This document shows positions 19,086 through 28,012 of a stretch of 64,000 nucleotides of DNA, in pieces; position 1 is the first letter of the stretch; each line of letters begins with the position of its first letter. Below the pieces are notes generated by a model. It was not told the origin of the DNA. It did not search any database and saw only the letters and a list, made by a program, of their open reading frames with translations. The position numbers were made by a program, and so were the translations under genes. The DNA is from Bacillus sp. FJAT-26390 (GTDB taxonomy: Bacteria; Bacillota; Bacilli; Paenibacillales; Paenibacillaceae): assembly GCF_001682865.1 (NCBI RefSeq), contig NZ_MAQX01000022.1:731639-795638 (forward strand). Direction: 5' to 3'.

Positions 19086-21383
19086 ATGGCTATAATCAAG
19101 TTCCGTACGCGCAGCATCATCATTACTTGGCTAATTTCATACATATCTGTCCTGTTAGTCCCGATTATTATTAGCGGAATTATATATGCGGCGACCTGGC
19201 ATGTAGTAGCGTCGGAGGTTAACCGGGCCAATGAATCTCTTCTTAATCAGATGGAGCAAGCGATTGACAGCAATCTTCTGGATATTGAACGGCTAAGCAC
19301 GGAAATGACGTTAAGCAATCGGCTTGCCGGTTTTCTTGACGTTGAAGCCCCTATCCAAGATCCTGATTATTACACGCTGACCGGAATTGCAAAGGACTTG
19401 CGCATCTATAAAATGGCTAACGACTACATAGAAGAGATCTATGTCTATTATAAAAACAGCGATACGGTCATTTCCTCGCGGGAGCATCTGGACAGTCAAA
19501 GGCTGTTCGAAATGATGCATACCGATGGGATGGACAAAAACAGATGGACAGCGATTTTCGGCAAACGGTATACGAATGAATATGTGCCGATCACTTATAG
19601 GGAAGATGGACAAGCATCGAAGGCCGTCATGTACGCCCGCTCGCTTACCCTCGATAATTCGGAGCAGGAGGGCGCCGTCTTATTGTTTATTATTAAGGAT
19701 TCCAGTTTGCTCGCGAATATATCATCCAGCAACAAAGCTTCCATCGTTATACTCGATAAGGAAAACCGTTTGATCGCTTCGACCGGCAATGCATACGGCT
19801 CCGCTGATTTTACGAATGAGAAATTAAAGGGCACAAGCGGGATGTTCTATCAAGGCACAGGAAAACAAAAAATAGCCGTTTCCTATACGGTTTCCGGAAA
19901 AACGGGCTGGAAATATATATCGCTCATTCCGGCTAACCTATTTGACGAGAAAATGAAGCTCGTAAAAAATTTAATCTATATCAGCCTCATTCTCAGCCTT
20001 CTCTTAGGTGGAATTGTTACTTATTTATTCTTAAAACGGAACTACAACCCGATGAATACGCTGATTCGAAGTCTAGTCACGCGTTCGGGCATTTCCTTCG
20101 AGGCAGGCTCGAATGAGTTCGGTTATTTAAAAACGCTGCTCGATGATACTTTTGCAGAGAAAGAAAAGATTGGGGAACGATTTGAGCGGCATCGAAATTC
20201 GATTCGCTCCCATTTTCTTCAAGGGCTGTTGAAGGGGCAGCTTGATGGGCATATGCCGATGCAGGAGTCGCTTGAGGTTCATGCGATTACGCTCGCTTCT
20301 AACCGATTTGCTGCCTTGCTGTTCTCCGTCGATCATTACGGTAAATTTGAAGTGTCAGGCCTCATCGATCTTCCGAAGGCAAAGCTGGTGCACTTTCTTG
20401 TGATGAACGTGGCCGAAGAAGTGGTGGAAGGCAGTCATCAGGCCTACACGACCGAGATCGACAACCTGCAAGCCTGCATTATCAATTTCAAGGAATACCG
20501 CGATGACGACGAATTAATGGCTATAGCGGAGCGGGTTAAAGTGTTTATGCGCGATCAATTCGATGTTCATCTGACGGTTGCGGTCAGCAATGTTCATGAG
20601 CAGCTGGAAGGGATCGCTTTGGCCTATCAGGAGGCAATGACTGCGCTTGAGTACCGCCTAGTCATGGGAAGCGGAGAAATTATTCGGTACGGCGACCTGT
20701 CGGAAGCAACCCGGGAATCTAGGAGCTATTATTATCCGCTGCATATTGAGCAGCAATTGATCAATCTAATCAAAACAGGCGACTATGATAAAGCGAAGGC
20801 GATGCTCGACGAGATTGTAGAAATCAATATATCGGGCGCCGCGATATCGGTTCCGCTTGCCAAATGCCTCCTATTTGATTTAATCAGCACGATTCTCAAA
20901 ACCTTGAGCGAAATCGGATCAAGCGATAAAAGAGACTTGATGGATCAGATTAATCCGGTGGATCAATTGTTCGCCTGCGAGACGATAAAGGAAATGCAGG
21001 TCCAAATCGGCGAAGTTCTAAAGCAAGTATGCGACTCCATTCAGGATGAGAAAATCAGCGAAAACAGCCGGCTCAGTCAACAGGTCATCGCTTATGTGGA
21101 GCAGCGCTACAGCTCCGATGATTTGAATATTACCGCACTGGGTGAAGCCTTCGATCTGACCCCTTCCTATCTGTCGAAGCAGTTCAAAGCACAGACGGGA
21201 GAGGCGCTTCTTGAGTTCATTAACAAAACGCGCATCGGAGGCGCCAAGCAGCTACTACGGACGACCTCCCTAACCGTAACGGAAATAGCCAGAGCGGTGG
21301 GATACTCGGACATTAATACCTTCAATCGAATATTCAAAAAATATGAAGGCATTACCCCGGGCAAATATAAGGATATGTTGTAA
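19086..21383 (+). CDS. Membrane-bound AraC-type sensor/regulator
   Basis: A 765-residue one-component regulator. A hydrophobic helix near residues 12-35 and a second near 298-320 (LIYISLILSLLLGGIVTYLFL) bracket an extracellular sensing domain of about 260 residues, of the dCache-like kind. A cytoplasmic linker of about 330 residues follows, then a C-terminal AraC domain with two helix-turn-helix motifs (ITALGEAFDLTPSYLSKQF and VTEIARAVGYSDINTFNRIF). Such proteins sense an extracellular sugar or the loaded binding protein and switch on the adjacent importer. It starts at ATG 19086 after AAGGTG and ends at a terminator. The importer genes that follow are its likely targets. Confidence 0.87.
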   Translation: MAIIKFRTRSIIITWLISYISVLLVPIIISGIIYAATWHVVASEVNRANESLLNQMEQAIDSNLLDIERLSTEMTLSNRLAGFLDVEAPIQDPDYYTLTGIAKDLRIYKMANDYIEEIYVYYKNSDTVISSREHLDSQRLFEMMHTDGMDKNRWTAIFGKRYTNEYVPITYREDGQASKAVMYARSLTLDNSEQEGAVLLFIIKDSSLLANISSSNKASIVILDKENRLIASTGNAYGSADFTNEKLKGTSGMFYQGTGKQKIAVSYTVSGKTGWKYISLIPANLFDEKMKLVKNLIYISLILSLLLGGIVTYLFLKRNYNPMNTLIRSLVTRSGISFEAGSNEFGYLKTLLDDTFAEKEKIGERFERHRNSIRSHFLQGLLKGQLDGHMPMQESLEVHAITLASNRFAALLFSVDHYGKFEVSGLIDLPKAKLVHFLVMNVAEEVVEGSHQAYTTEIDNLQACIINFKEYRDDDELMAIAERVKVFMRDQFDVHLTVAVSNVHEQLEGIALAYQEAMTALEYRLVMGSGEIIRYGDLSEATRESRSYYYPLHIEQQLINLIKTGDYDKAKAMLDEIVEINISGAAISVPLAKCLLFDLISTILKTLSEIGSSDKRDLMDQINPVDQLFACETIKEMQVQIGEVLKQVCDSIQDEKISENSRLSQQVIAYVEQRYSSDDLNITALGEAFDLTPSYLSKQFKAQTGEALLEFINKTRIGGAKQLLRTTSLTVTEIARAVGYSDINTFNRIFKKYEGITPGKYKDML

Positions 21384-21388
21384 AATTG

Positions 21389-21433
21389 AAAAACGGCTTC
21401 GCCCTTTGAACAGAGGCGGCAAAGCCGTTTTTA
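21389..21433 (+). terminator. Terminator after the membrane sensor gene
   Basis: AAAACGGCTT at 21390-21399 pairs with AAAGCCGTTTT at 21421-21431 around a GC-containing loop, ending in a T-run. It separates the sensor gene from the importer operon. Confidence 0.8.
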
Positions 21434-21588
21434 CTTGTCATTTGGCGAATTGCATGAACGGTTTACATATTAGAGATCCATTATTGCTGATTTTGAAGGT
21501 CGATTTCAAGTTTTGAAGATATCTTAACCGCTTGAATTTGCTGCACAATGAATGGGCAAGGCAACCATTAACGAGTAGGGGGATTCAA

Positions 21589-23214
21589 ATGAAGAAACGG
21601 ATTAGAGGCTTCATAGGAATGGCGGTAACGATTTGTCTCGTATCCAGCATGCTTGCGGCTTGTTCCGGCAATAAGAACGAGAAGAACGAGGCTGAACCGG
21701 CAGCTTCGCCAAAGGCTGATGATTTGAAAGCGGTTACTTATCCGATTGAAACAAATGACACGCTAACATCCTGGGAGCAGATCAATACGAATCTAATTAC
21801 CTTTTATCCTAACTTGGCTGATTCGCCTTTTGGCCAAGAGCTGGAGAAGCGAACCGGCGTAAAGGTGAAATATTCGCATCCCGCGGACGGTCAGGCGAAG
21901 GAGCAATTCAACCTGCTGATCGCTTCCAATAACTTGCCGGATGTCATTGAATACGATTGGAATACGGGTTATCCGGGCGGGCCAGACAAGGCGATTGCGG
22001 ACAAGGTCATTCTTCCTTTGAATGATCTGATCGACCAATACGCGCCTAATTTAAAGAAAATTTTGAAAGAGAATCCCGAGCTGGACAAAATGCTGAAAAC
22101 GGACGACGGCACCTATTACGTCTTCCCGATGATTCGTCCCGAGAACGGTACCGTATTCCGCGGTCCGATGATCCGGAAGGACTGGCTGGATGAATTGAAC
22201 CTGCCTGTGCCGACTACGATTGATGAATGGTACACGGCGTTGAAGGCCTTTAAGGAGCAGAAGGGAGCAACCGCCCCGTTTACATTGCAATACGGAGTGG
22301 AATTCAACATCCAAGATGCGTTCATTGGCGCGTATAAAACGGCCAACCGGTTCTACATCGATGATCAAGGCCAAGTGAAGTACGGTCCGATCGACGCGCA
22401 ATTTAAGGACGCGATAGCCTTGCTGCGCAAATGGTACTCGGAAGGTTTGATCGATAAGGATTTTGCACTGAACAACGACTCCAAATCCCTTGACAGCAAA
22501 ATGATGAGCAACGCGTCCGGCGCAACGGTTGGCTTGCTAAGCGGCGGCATGGGCCGATGGATGGAGACGGGCAAAAAACAAAACGAGAAATTCCAGTTGG
22601 TCGCTGCCCCTTATCCTACGCTGAACAAGGGAGAAAAAGCATTTATCGGCCATAAGGACTTCTATTATAATCCGATTGCGAGCAAGGCGATTTCGGCAGA
22701 TTCCAAAAATCCCGAGCTTGCGGTGAAATGGATTGATTACGCATACAGCGAAGAGGGCGCCATGCTCTTCAACTTCGGCATTGAAGGCGTGAGCTACACG
22801 AACAACAACGGTACGCTGGCGTATACGGAAAAAATTACGAAAAATCCGCAATATACGCTGCAGCAAATGATTTCCCAGTATACGAAGCCTAACGGCCCGT
22901 ATAATGGCGATGCCCGCAAAAATAACTTCAATTCGTTCAAGGAGCAGGACGAGGCTTTGGTCATTTGGTCCGATACCGATGCAGCGAACCATATTATGCC
23001 TGCATTCATTACACCGACGCTGGATGAATCCAAAGAGGTTGCGAAGCTGATTACAGCTATTGCGAGCTATAAGGAGGAAATGCTGCTGAAGTTTATTATG
23101 GGCCAAGAGCCGATCGAAAAATTCGACGCGTACGTAGAACAGATCAAGAGCATGGGCATCGAAAAAATAACAAAAATCTATCAGGACGCGTACGATCGTT
23201 ACAAACAGCGTTAA
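21589..23214 (+). CDS. ABC sugar importer, solute-binding lipoprotein (locus A)
   Basis: A 541-residue extracellular lipoprotein that captures oligosaccharide for the two permeases encoded next. The signal peptide ends in a lipobox (SSMLAACSG), so the cysteine near residue 24 would be lipidated. The rest is the family-1 binding-protein fold of the LplA/YtcQ type, with the DVIEYDWNTGYPGG and AVKWIDYAYSEEGAMLFNFG motifs. ATG 21589 has AGGGGG six bases upstream. The length (about 540) is usual for this Paenibacillus group and longer than simple sugar-binding proteins, in keeping with oligosaccharide ligands. Confidence 0.9.
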   Translation: MKKRIRGFIGMAVTICLVSSMLAACSGNKNEKNEAEPAASPKADDLKAVTYPIETNDTLTSWEQINTNLITFYPNLADSPFGQELEKRTGVKVKYSHPADGQAKEQFNLLIASNNLPDVIEYDWNTGYPGGPDKAIADKVILPLNDLIDQYAPNLKKILKENPELDKMLKTDDGTYYVFPMIRPENGTVFRGPMIRKDWLDELNLPVPTTIDEWYTALKAFKEQKGATAPFTLQYGVEFNIQDAFIGAYKTANRFYIDDQGQVKYGPIDAQFKDAIALLRKWYSEGLIDKDFALNNDSKSLDSKMMSNASGATVGLLSGGMGRWMETGKKQNEKFQLVAAPYPTLNKGEKAFIGHKDFYYNPIASKAISADSKNPELAVKWIDYAYSEEGAMLFNFGIEGVSYTNNNGTLAYTEKITKNPQYTLQQMISQYTKPNGPYNGDARKNNFNSFKEQDEALVIWSDTDAANHIMPAFITPTLDESKEVAKLITAIASYKEEMLLKFIMGQEPIEKFDAYVEQIKSMGIEKITKIYQDAYDRYKQR

Positions 23215-23291
23215 ATGCCAAAATCTCATGCGGAAGGCAGCTGGCGAAGCGCTTCATGCCTTCCGGCCAACAAGAATGGAGTGAAGCAGAA

Positions 23292-24242
23292 ATGGCTGCG
23301 CCAAACATAAAAACCGCCCCTGCATACTTACCCAGGAAGAGAACGGGCATCTTGCTTGATATAAGCAAAAACAAATGGCTCTATATGATGCTCCTGCCGG
23401 TTATCCTTTATTATTTGGTCTTTCATTACGGGCCCATGTATGGAGCATTAATTGCATTTAAGGATTTCTCTCCGAGGCTTGGCATCTTAGGGAGCGACTG
23501 GGCAGGGTTTGAGCATTTCCGGACTTTTTTTACCGGCGCTTATTTTTGGCGAACGATAAAGAACACGATCATGATCAGCTTCTATGAATTGGTTTTTGGT
23601 TTCCCCGCACCGATTATTTTGGCTTTGCTGCTCAATGAAGTGAAACATACGCTTTTCAAGCGGGCTGTGCAAACCATTACCTATATGCCTCATTTTATTT
23701 CTCTAGTCGTGATATGCGGCATCATTAAAGACTTCACTTCCAGCGAAGGGGTCATTAACGACTTCATCGCGTGGATAGGGGGAGAACGCGTCACCTTCCT
23801 GCTTGAGCCGGACATGTTCCGTTCGATCTATGTGTCATCCGGCATTTGGCAAAATATAGGCTGGGGGACGATTATCTATTTGGCAGCGCTGACAGGCATC
23901 GATAACGAGCAATATGAAGCGGCGCGAATGGATGGAGCCGGAAGGTGGAAGCAGCTCATCCATGTGACGGTTCCGGGAATTTTGCCTACCATCATTATTT
24001 TATTAATTTTGGAAATCGGCCGCATGATGAATGTAGGGTTTGAGAAAATCATTTTGCTCTACAATCCGACCACCTATATTACGGCGGACGTCGTTTCCTC
24101 TTATGTCTACAGGGTGGGCCTTCAGGATTTCAACTTTAGCTTCAGCTCGGCCGTAGGCCTATTTAACTCCTTTGTCAATTTTACGTTATTGATAACGGCT
24201 AACTGGATAAGCAGAAAATGGAATGAAACGAGTTTGTGGTAG
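23292..24242 (+). CDS. ABC sugar importer permease, LplB type (locus A)
   Basis: A 316-residue inner-membrane permease with six predicted helices. The cytoplasmic EAA loop reads EAARMDGAGRWKQLIHVTVPGI near residue 215 and docks the ATPase. ATG 23292 follows GGAGTG by eight bases; an in-frame ATG at 23256 has no site. No ATPase is encoded in the operon, so a shared MsmX-type ATPase is expected from another locus. Confidence 0.9.
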   Translation: MAAPNIKTAPAYLPRKRTGILLDISKNKWLYMMLLPVILYYLVFHYGPMYGALIAFKDFSPRLGILGSDWAGFEHFRTFFTGAYFWRTIKNTIMISFYELVFGFPAPIILALLLNEVKHTLFKRAVQTITYMPHFISLVVICGIIKDFTSSEGVINDFIAWIGGERVTFLLEPDMFRSIYVSSGIWQNIGWGTIIYLAALTGIDNEQYEAARMDGAGRWKQLIHVTVPGILPTIIILLILEIGRMMNVGFEKIILLYNPTTYITADVVSSYVYRVGLQDFNFSFSSAVGLFNSFVNFTLLITANWISRKWNETSLW

Positions 24243-24255
24243 GAGGTGCACCAAG

Positions 24256-25134
24256 ATGAATCGAGCAACGTTTGGAGAGAAGATTTTCGATATCGGAAAC
24301 GTACTGTTTCTGTTAATCATGATGATGGCAACCGTATATCCGATCGTTTATGTATTATTCGCGTCTTTAAGCGATGCGGGTCAGCTTATGGCTCATAACG
24401 GGTTTCTATGGAAGCCTGCCGGTTTTTCGATCGAGGCCTATGAGAATGTGCTCCGAAATCCGATGATCGGAAAAGGTTACTCGAATACCCTTTTTATCGT
24501 AGTGGCGGGCCTAACGATTAACATTTTGCTGACCTCTTTCGGATCCTACGCCTTGTCGCGCAAAAGCCTTAAATACCGCAAGCCTATTATGATGGGCCTT
24601 GTCTTTACGATGTTCTTTAACGGCGGGCTTATCCCTCTCTATTTAACCGTCAAAGGGGTGGGGCTATCCGACTCCTTATGGGCTTTGATTATTCCGCAAG
24701 CTGTAAACACGTTCAATTTGATTTTGATGAAAACAGCCTTTGAAGCCATTCCCGACGCGCTTGAGGAATCGGCCAAAATCGATGGCGCCAATGATTTTAC
24801 GATATTGTTCCGTATTATTTTGCCGCTGTCGCTGCCGGTTGTTGCGGTTATGCTGCTCTATTACGGCGTAAGCCACTGGAATTCGTGGTTCTATGCGCTG
24901 ATCTTTTTGCAGGAAAGAGCGTTGTTCCCGCTTCAATTAATATTGCGTGAAATTTTGCTGCAGGGCGAAGCCAGCAGCATGGCTACTGGCGCTTCCGATA
25001 TGGATGCGGCCGCTCTGTCCGCCACATTGAAGTATGCGACGATTATTGTAGCGACCGTACCTATTTTGTGCGTTTATCCATTTTTGCAAAAGTATTTCGT
25101 GAAGGGCGCTCTTATCGGGGCAATAAAGGGGTAA
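24256..25134 (+). CDS. ABC sugar importer permease, LplC/YtcP type (locus A)
   Basis: A 292-residue partner permease with the EESAKIDGANDFTILFRIILPL EAA loop near residue 175 and the family C-terminus FLQKYFVKGALIGAIKG. ATG 24256 lies 14 bp after the LplB stop with AGGAGG upstream. Together with the preceding lipoprotein and LplB it forms a complete importer apart from the ATPase. The next gene is convergent; no clear terminator is visible in the 55-bp gap. Confidence 0.9.
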   Translation: MNRATFGEKIFDIGNVLFLLIMMMATVYPIVYVLFASLSDAGQLMAHNGFLWKPAGFSIEAYENVLRNPMIGKGYSNTLFIVVAGLTINILLTSFGSYALSRKSLKYRKPIMMGLVFTMFFNGGLIPLYLTVKGVGLSDSLWALIIPQAVNTFNLILMKTAFEAIPDALEESAKIDGANDFTILFRIILPLSLPVVAVMLLYYGVSHWNSWFYALIFLQERALFPLQLILREILLQGEASSMATGASDMDAAALSATLKYATIIVATVPILCVYPFLQKYFVKGALIGAIKG

Positions 25135-25189
25135 AGCAAGGTAATGCTGTTGAACGTTTAAAATAGAGACCGTCGAGTGGCGATCTTTG

Positions 25190-26122
25190 TTATTTTGTTG
25201 ATATCCTATGGCTATTGCGCCACTCGGTCGGCGTCACGCCTACAAACCGCTTGAACACAGTCGCAAAATGCTGGCTTGATTGATAGCCAAGCCGATACGA
25301 AATGTCCGTTACGGAGTCTAAGGATTCCGCTAGCTGGCGGCAAGCTGCCTTCACGCGAAGCCGCTCGACGAAAGTGATCGGAGGCTCCCCGGTATATTCC
25401 TGAAAGGTGCGATAGAAATGGGATGCGCTGACGCCAGCAGAGGCAGCGAGCTCATCAACAGTAGGACGCCAATCCGGTTGTTGGCCCATTTTAGCGATGA
25501 GACGATTAAATTGATGCAGAAGATCTGGCGCGATTGAATGAGTGCCGTCATGAGGCTGGATAAAGGCTAGCAGTATATCGATAATAGCGCTTCGTACAGC
25601 GGTGCTTTGAAGCGGGCTTTCTATCGTGAGCGCTTTTTTTAACTTCTTGAACGACTGAATGGGAGGCAAGCCAATTTGTGAAACGCGCGGCAGCCGCGAG
25701 AGGGCTTGATGAAAGACGATGCTCTCTTCCGGCGCCATCCGAAGCCATCCGTGCTCGTGCGGAGCCTTAATAATCAACCACCAAAACTTGCAGGGCTCGA
25801 TAACGTCGAAGCCTCCGCGGTGCTTCTCGCCGGGACGGGAATGGAACAAATCACCAGCCTGTGTTTCGTAGAGGCCGCCTTCGAGCTCCCAGCTCGCTTT
25901 GCCGCGCTCAATGAGCACGAATTCATAACAGCCTGGATGCTCATGCTCGTGGAGCGGCAGCGCTTTGCGCAGCTCGTCGCTGCCAAACAAAACGAATTCC
26001 GGTACAAGGGGAATGCGCGCATTGTTCTCTACGTCGTATGTCCACCGAGCGCTGCGGGGAGAGGAGTCTGGACCGCCGCTTAATGAAAGCAATCGTTCAG
26101 TATCGGAAATCTCTTTCGGCAT
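25190..26122 (-). CDS. AraC family transcriptional regulator
   Basis: A 310-residue cytoplasmic regulator with an N-terminal cupin (LHEHEHPGCYEFVLIERG near residues 57-74, FHSRPGEKHRGG near 94) and a C-terminal AraC domain (VDELAASAGVSASHFYRTF and VTDISYRLGYQSSQHFATVF). The start at 26122 has AGGAGC upstream. It is divergent from the phytanoyl-CoA-dioxygenase-like gene over about 130 bp, so that gene is its most likely target. Confidence 0.88.
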   Translation of the reverse strand: MPKEISDTERLLSLSGGPDSSPRSARWTYDVENNARIPLVPEFVLFGSDELRKALPLHEHEHPGCYEFVLIERGKASWELEGGLYETQAGDLFHSRPGEKHRGGFDVIEPCKFWWLIIKAPHEHGWLRMAPEESIVFHQALSRLPRVSQIGLPPIQSFKKLKKALTIESPLQSTAVRSAIIDILLAFIQPHDGTHSIAPDLLHQFNRLIAKMGQQPDWRPTVDELAASAGVSASHFYRTFQEYTGEPPITFVERLRVKAACRQLAESLDSVTDISYRLGYQSSQHFATVFKRFVGVTPTEWRNSHRISTK

Positions 26123-26250
26123 GATGATAAGCTCCTCTTATGTTTCTATATGCGTTCCATGTTTCTCATCCTACTTCGTAATAACGGGAACGTCAAACGG
26201 TGCCTGCAAAGGTTAAGATGAGGGCAAGCACAAAGAAGGAGGATTTATCA

Positions 26251-27087
26251 ATGACTTTACAAGCGGAACGCAAGTATCAAATTACGGAGCAGGACAAGGA
26301 ATTATTTAATAGGAACGGGTATTGGATCAGTCCAAAGCTGATTGACGATGCGCAAATCGAACGGCTGCGCGAAGCGCATAGCCGGATCTGGTCAGGCGAT
26401 TATGACGGCGACGGGCAACCGATGAATCATTTTCGGCTAAGCGATAACCCGGACGCGCTGCGCAAGCTGGATAACGGCTGGTGGATCAACGATGAGGTGC
26501 GCAAGGTCGTGACGGACCCGTTGATCGGAGAGCTGTCAGCCGATTTGCTCGGTTCGGATGAAATTCGTTTGTGGCATGATCAGATTATTTACAAACCGGG
26601 TATTGGCAATAAAATTTCCGGGGACGGCAATGTGGGTTGGCATCAGGACTATGGCTATTGGCAATGCTCGGATACGCCCGATATGATTACCGTTTGGATC
26701 GCTCTTCAGGACACCGACTTAACGAACGGCGGCATGATGACGATTTTGGGATCGCACAAGTGGGGGCTAATTCCAGACAGCGACTCATTTTTTAATCAAA
26801 ATATGGAGGAGTTACAGCAGAAGTATTCGGGAGGCCGCGATTGGGTGGAGGAGCCATGCATCTTAAAAGCAGGCCAAGCAAGCTTCCATCATGGTCTTAC
26901 GTTCCATGGCTCGGGGCCTAACCGGACGAATGATCCGCGGCTGTCCGTCGTTGCGCATGTGATGCAAGGCGGCACTAGCTACCGCGCCGGCGTTCAGCGC
27001 CATGACAATATTCGCTTGCTCGGGCCGCGCCCCGTACATGGGCAAGCTTTTGCGAACGACTACTTTCCGGTGTTGTTCAAAAGATAA
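26251..27087 (+). CDS. Phytanoyl-CoA dioxygenase-like Fe(II)/2-oxoglutarate oxygenase
   Basis: A 278-residue member of the PhyH family of non-haem iron oxygenases. The iron-binding HxD is in VGWHQDYGYW (about residue 131). The distal histidine lies in the segment FHHGLTFHGSGPNRT (about residues 212-226), and the following arginine (DPRLS) would bind 2-oxoglutarate. Bacterial members hydroxylate varied small molecules, so the substrate is unknown. ATG 26251 follows AAGGAGG. It stands alone between a divergent AraC gene and a convergent TetR gene; induction by the AraC protein is an inference from position. Confidence 0.85.
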   Translation: MTLQAERKYQITEQDKELFNRNGYWISPKLIDDAQIERLREAHSRIWSGDYDGDGQPMNHFRLSDNPDALRKLDNGWWINDEVRKVVTDPLIGELSADLLGSDEIRLWHDQIIYKPGIGNKISGDGNVGWHQDYGYWQCSDTPDMITVWIALQDTDLTNGGMMTILGSHKWGLIPDSDSFFNQNMEELQQKYSGGRDWVEEPCILKAGQASFHHGLTFHGSGPNRTNDPRLSVVAHVMQGGTSYRAGVQRHDNIRLLGPRPVHGQAFANDYFPVLFKR

Positions 27088-27091
27088 CAAA

Positions 27092-27120
27092 AAGGCTGCC
27101 GAAAATTTTTCGGCAGCTTT
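27092..27120. terminator. Bidirectional terminator between the PhyH and TetR genes
   Basis: CTGCCGAAAA pairs with TTTTCGGCAG (27096-27105 with 27107-27116, tight centre), flanked by A-rich and T-rich ends, so it can serve the two convergent genes. Confidence 0.75.
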
Positions 27121-27145
27121 CTTGCGTATGCCAAGCCTCACTCGC

Positions 27146-27802
27146 TCAGTGTTCCGGAAGCAACGAACTGACAAGCAGAGTGAGCGTCTGCTTGTACACG
27201 GCATGTGCCGATTGGACATCTCCCAAATGCCCGCCAAAGTAAAGATGGATTACGCCATGAAGCGATGCCCAAGCGATACTCACTACGGCTTCCGTATCAT
27301 ATTGACGGGGCAGAAGTCCTTGTTCTTGCGCAGAGCTGAAGAGGATCAATAATTGCCGCATGGCGGTTACGGTGCCCTGCAAGCTTTCCTCGTCCGGTTT
27401 GAAATCCGCGAAAGCGCCTCCGAACATCAGCTTATAGTAGCCCGGGTAACGCTGCCCGAATTGCCAGTAAGTTTCGCCTATATTGTAAAAATACTGGGAC
27501 GGATCGGCACTTTTTGGCGTCTTCTCGAATTCGCTGGCGAGTATTTTGCAACCCTCCAGATAGAGCTGCTGGGCAAGACCCTCTTTATTGACAAACAAGC
27601 TGTAAATGATTTTTGTCGAGCAATCCATCTTCTGAGATACTCGGCGCACCGTAACGGCTTCCGGGCCCTCTTCTTGTAAAAGCGTTGCCGCGGCATCAAC
27701 AACAAGCTTGCGCAGATTCTCATGATTTTGCAAGCGGGCTTCTTGGTAGGTTTTTAATGTTCGTGCGTTTGTATGGGATGAGGAGGTATCTTGACCGCTC
27801 AT
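27146..27802 (-). CDS. TetR family transcriptional repressor
   Basis: A 218-residue repressor with an N-terminal TetR helix-turn-helix (AVTVRRVSQKMDCSTKIIYSLFVNKEGL, residues about 46-73) and a C-terminal ligand domain of the WHG type (ASLHGVIHLYFGGH). ATG 27802 has AAGGTG six bases upstream; the in-frame GTG at 27811 overlaps that site. It is divergent from the SDR gene, and two similar palindromes in the shared intergenic region (27836-27848 and 27964-27976) are candidate operators for both promoters. Its inducer is unknown. Confidence 0.87.
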   Translation of the reverse strand: MSGQDTSSSHTNARTLKTYQEARLQNHENLRKLVVDAAATLLQEEGPEAVTVRRVSQKMDCSTKIIYSLFVNKEGLAQQLYLEGCKILASEFEKTPKSADPSQYFYNIGETYWQFGQRYPGYYKLMFGGAFADFKPDEESLQGTVTAMRQLLILFSSAQEQGLLPRQYDTEAVVSIAWASLHGVIHLYFGGHLGDVQSAHAVYKQTLTLLVSSLLPEH

Positions 27803-27835
27803 ACGTATCACCTTCGGTTATCGTGTTTTTGTTAG

Positions 27836-27848
27836 GAAACAACGTTTC
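27836..27848. promoter_or_regulatory. Candidate TetR operator 1
   Basis: GAAAC-AAC-GTTTC is a perfect inverted repeat with a 3-bp centre, 34 bp upstream of the TetR start codon. It matches a second copy near the SDR gene, which suggests autoregulation. Confidence 0.5.
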
Positions 27849-27963
27849 TGAATGTTATATGAGGAATATTATACAGTTGAGAGGCAGTTGTCAACGAGGC
27901 GGTGATGTACGAAAAAAACGAGATTGACTTTATAACGAGCTCTGGTTACAATGTGATCATTCG

Positions 27964-27976
27964 GTAACAGTGTTTC
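27964..27976. promoter_or_regulatory. Candidate TetR operator 2
   Basis: GTAAC-AGT-GTTTC has the same half-sites and spacing as the copy at 27836 with one mismatch in symmetry, flanked by a symmetric CG/CG pair. It lies 37 bp upstream of the SDR start codon. Confidence 0.45.
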
Positions 27977-28012
27977 CGAACTAAAACAATGTAACCAAAG
28001 GGGTGCACTAAT

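Noticed and set aside
21455..21470. cre site upstream of importer A (TGAACGGTTTACA)
   Set aside because: It is one base too short for the catabolite-response consensus.
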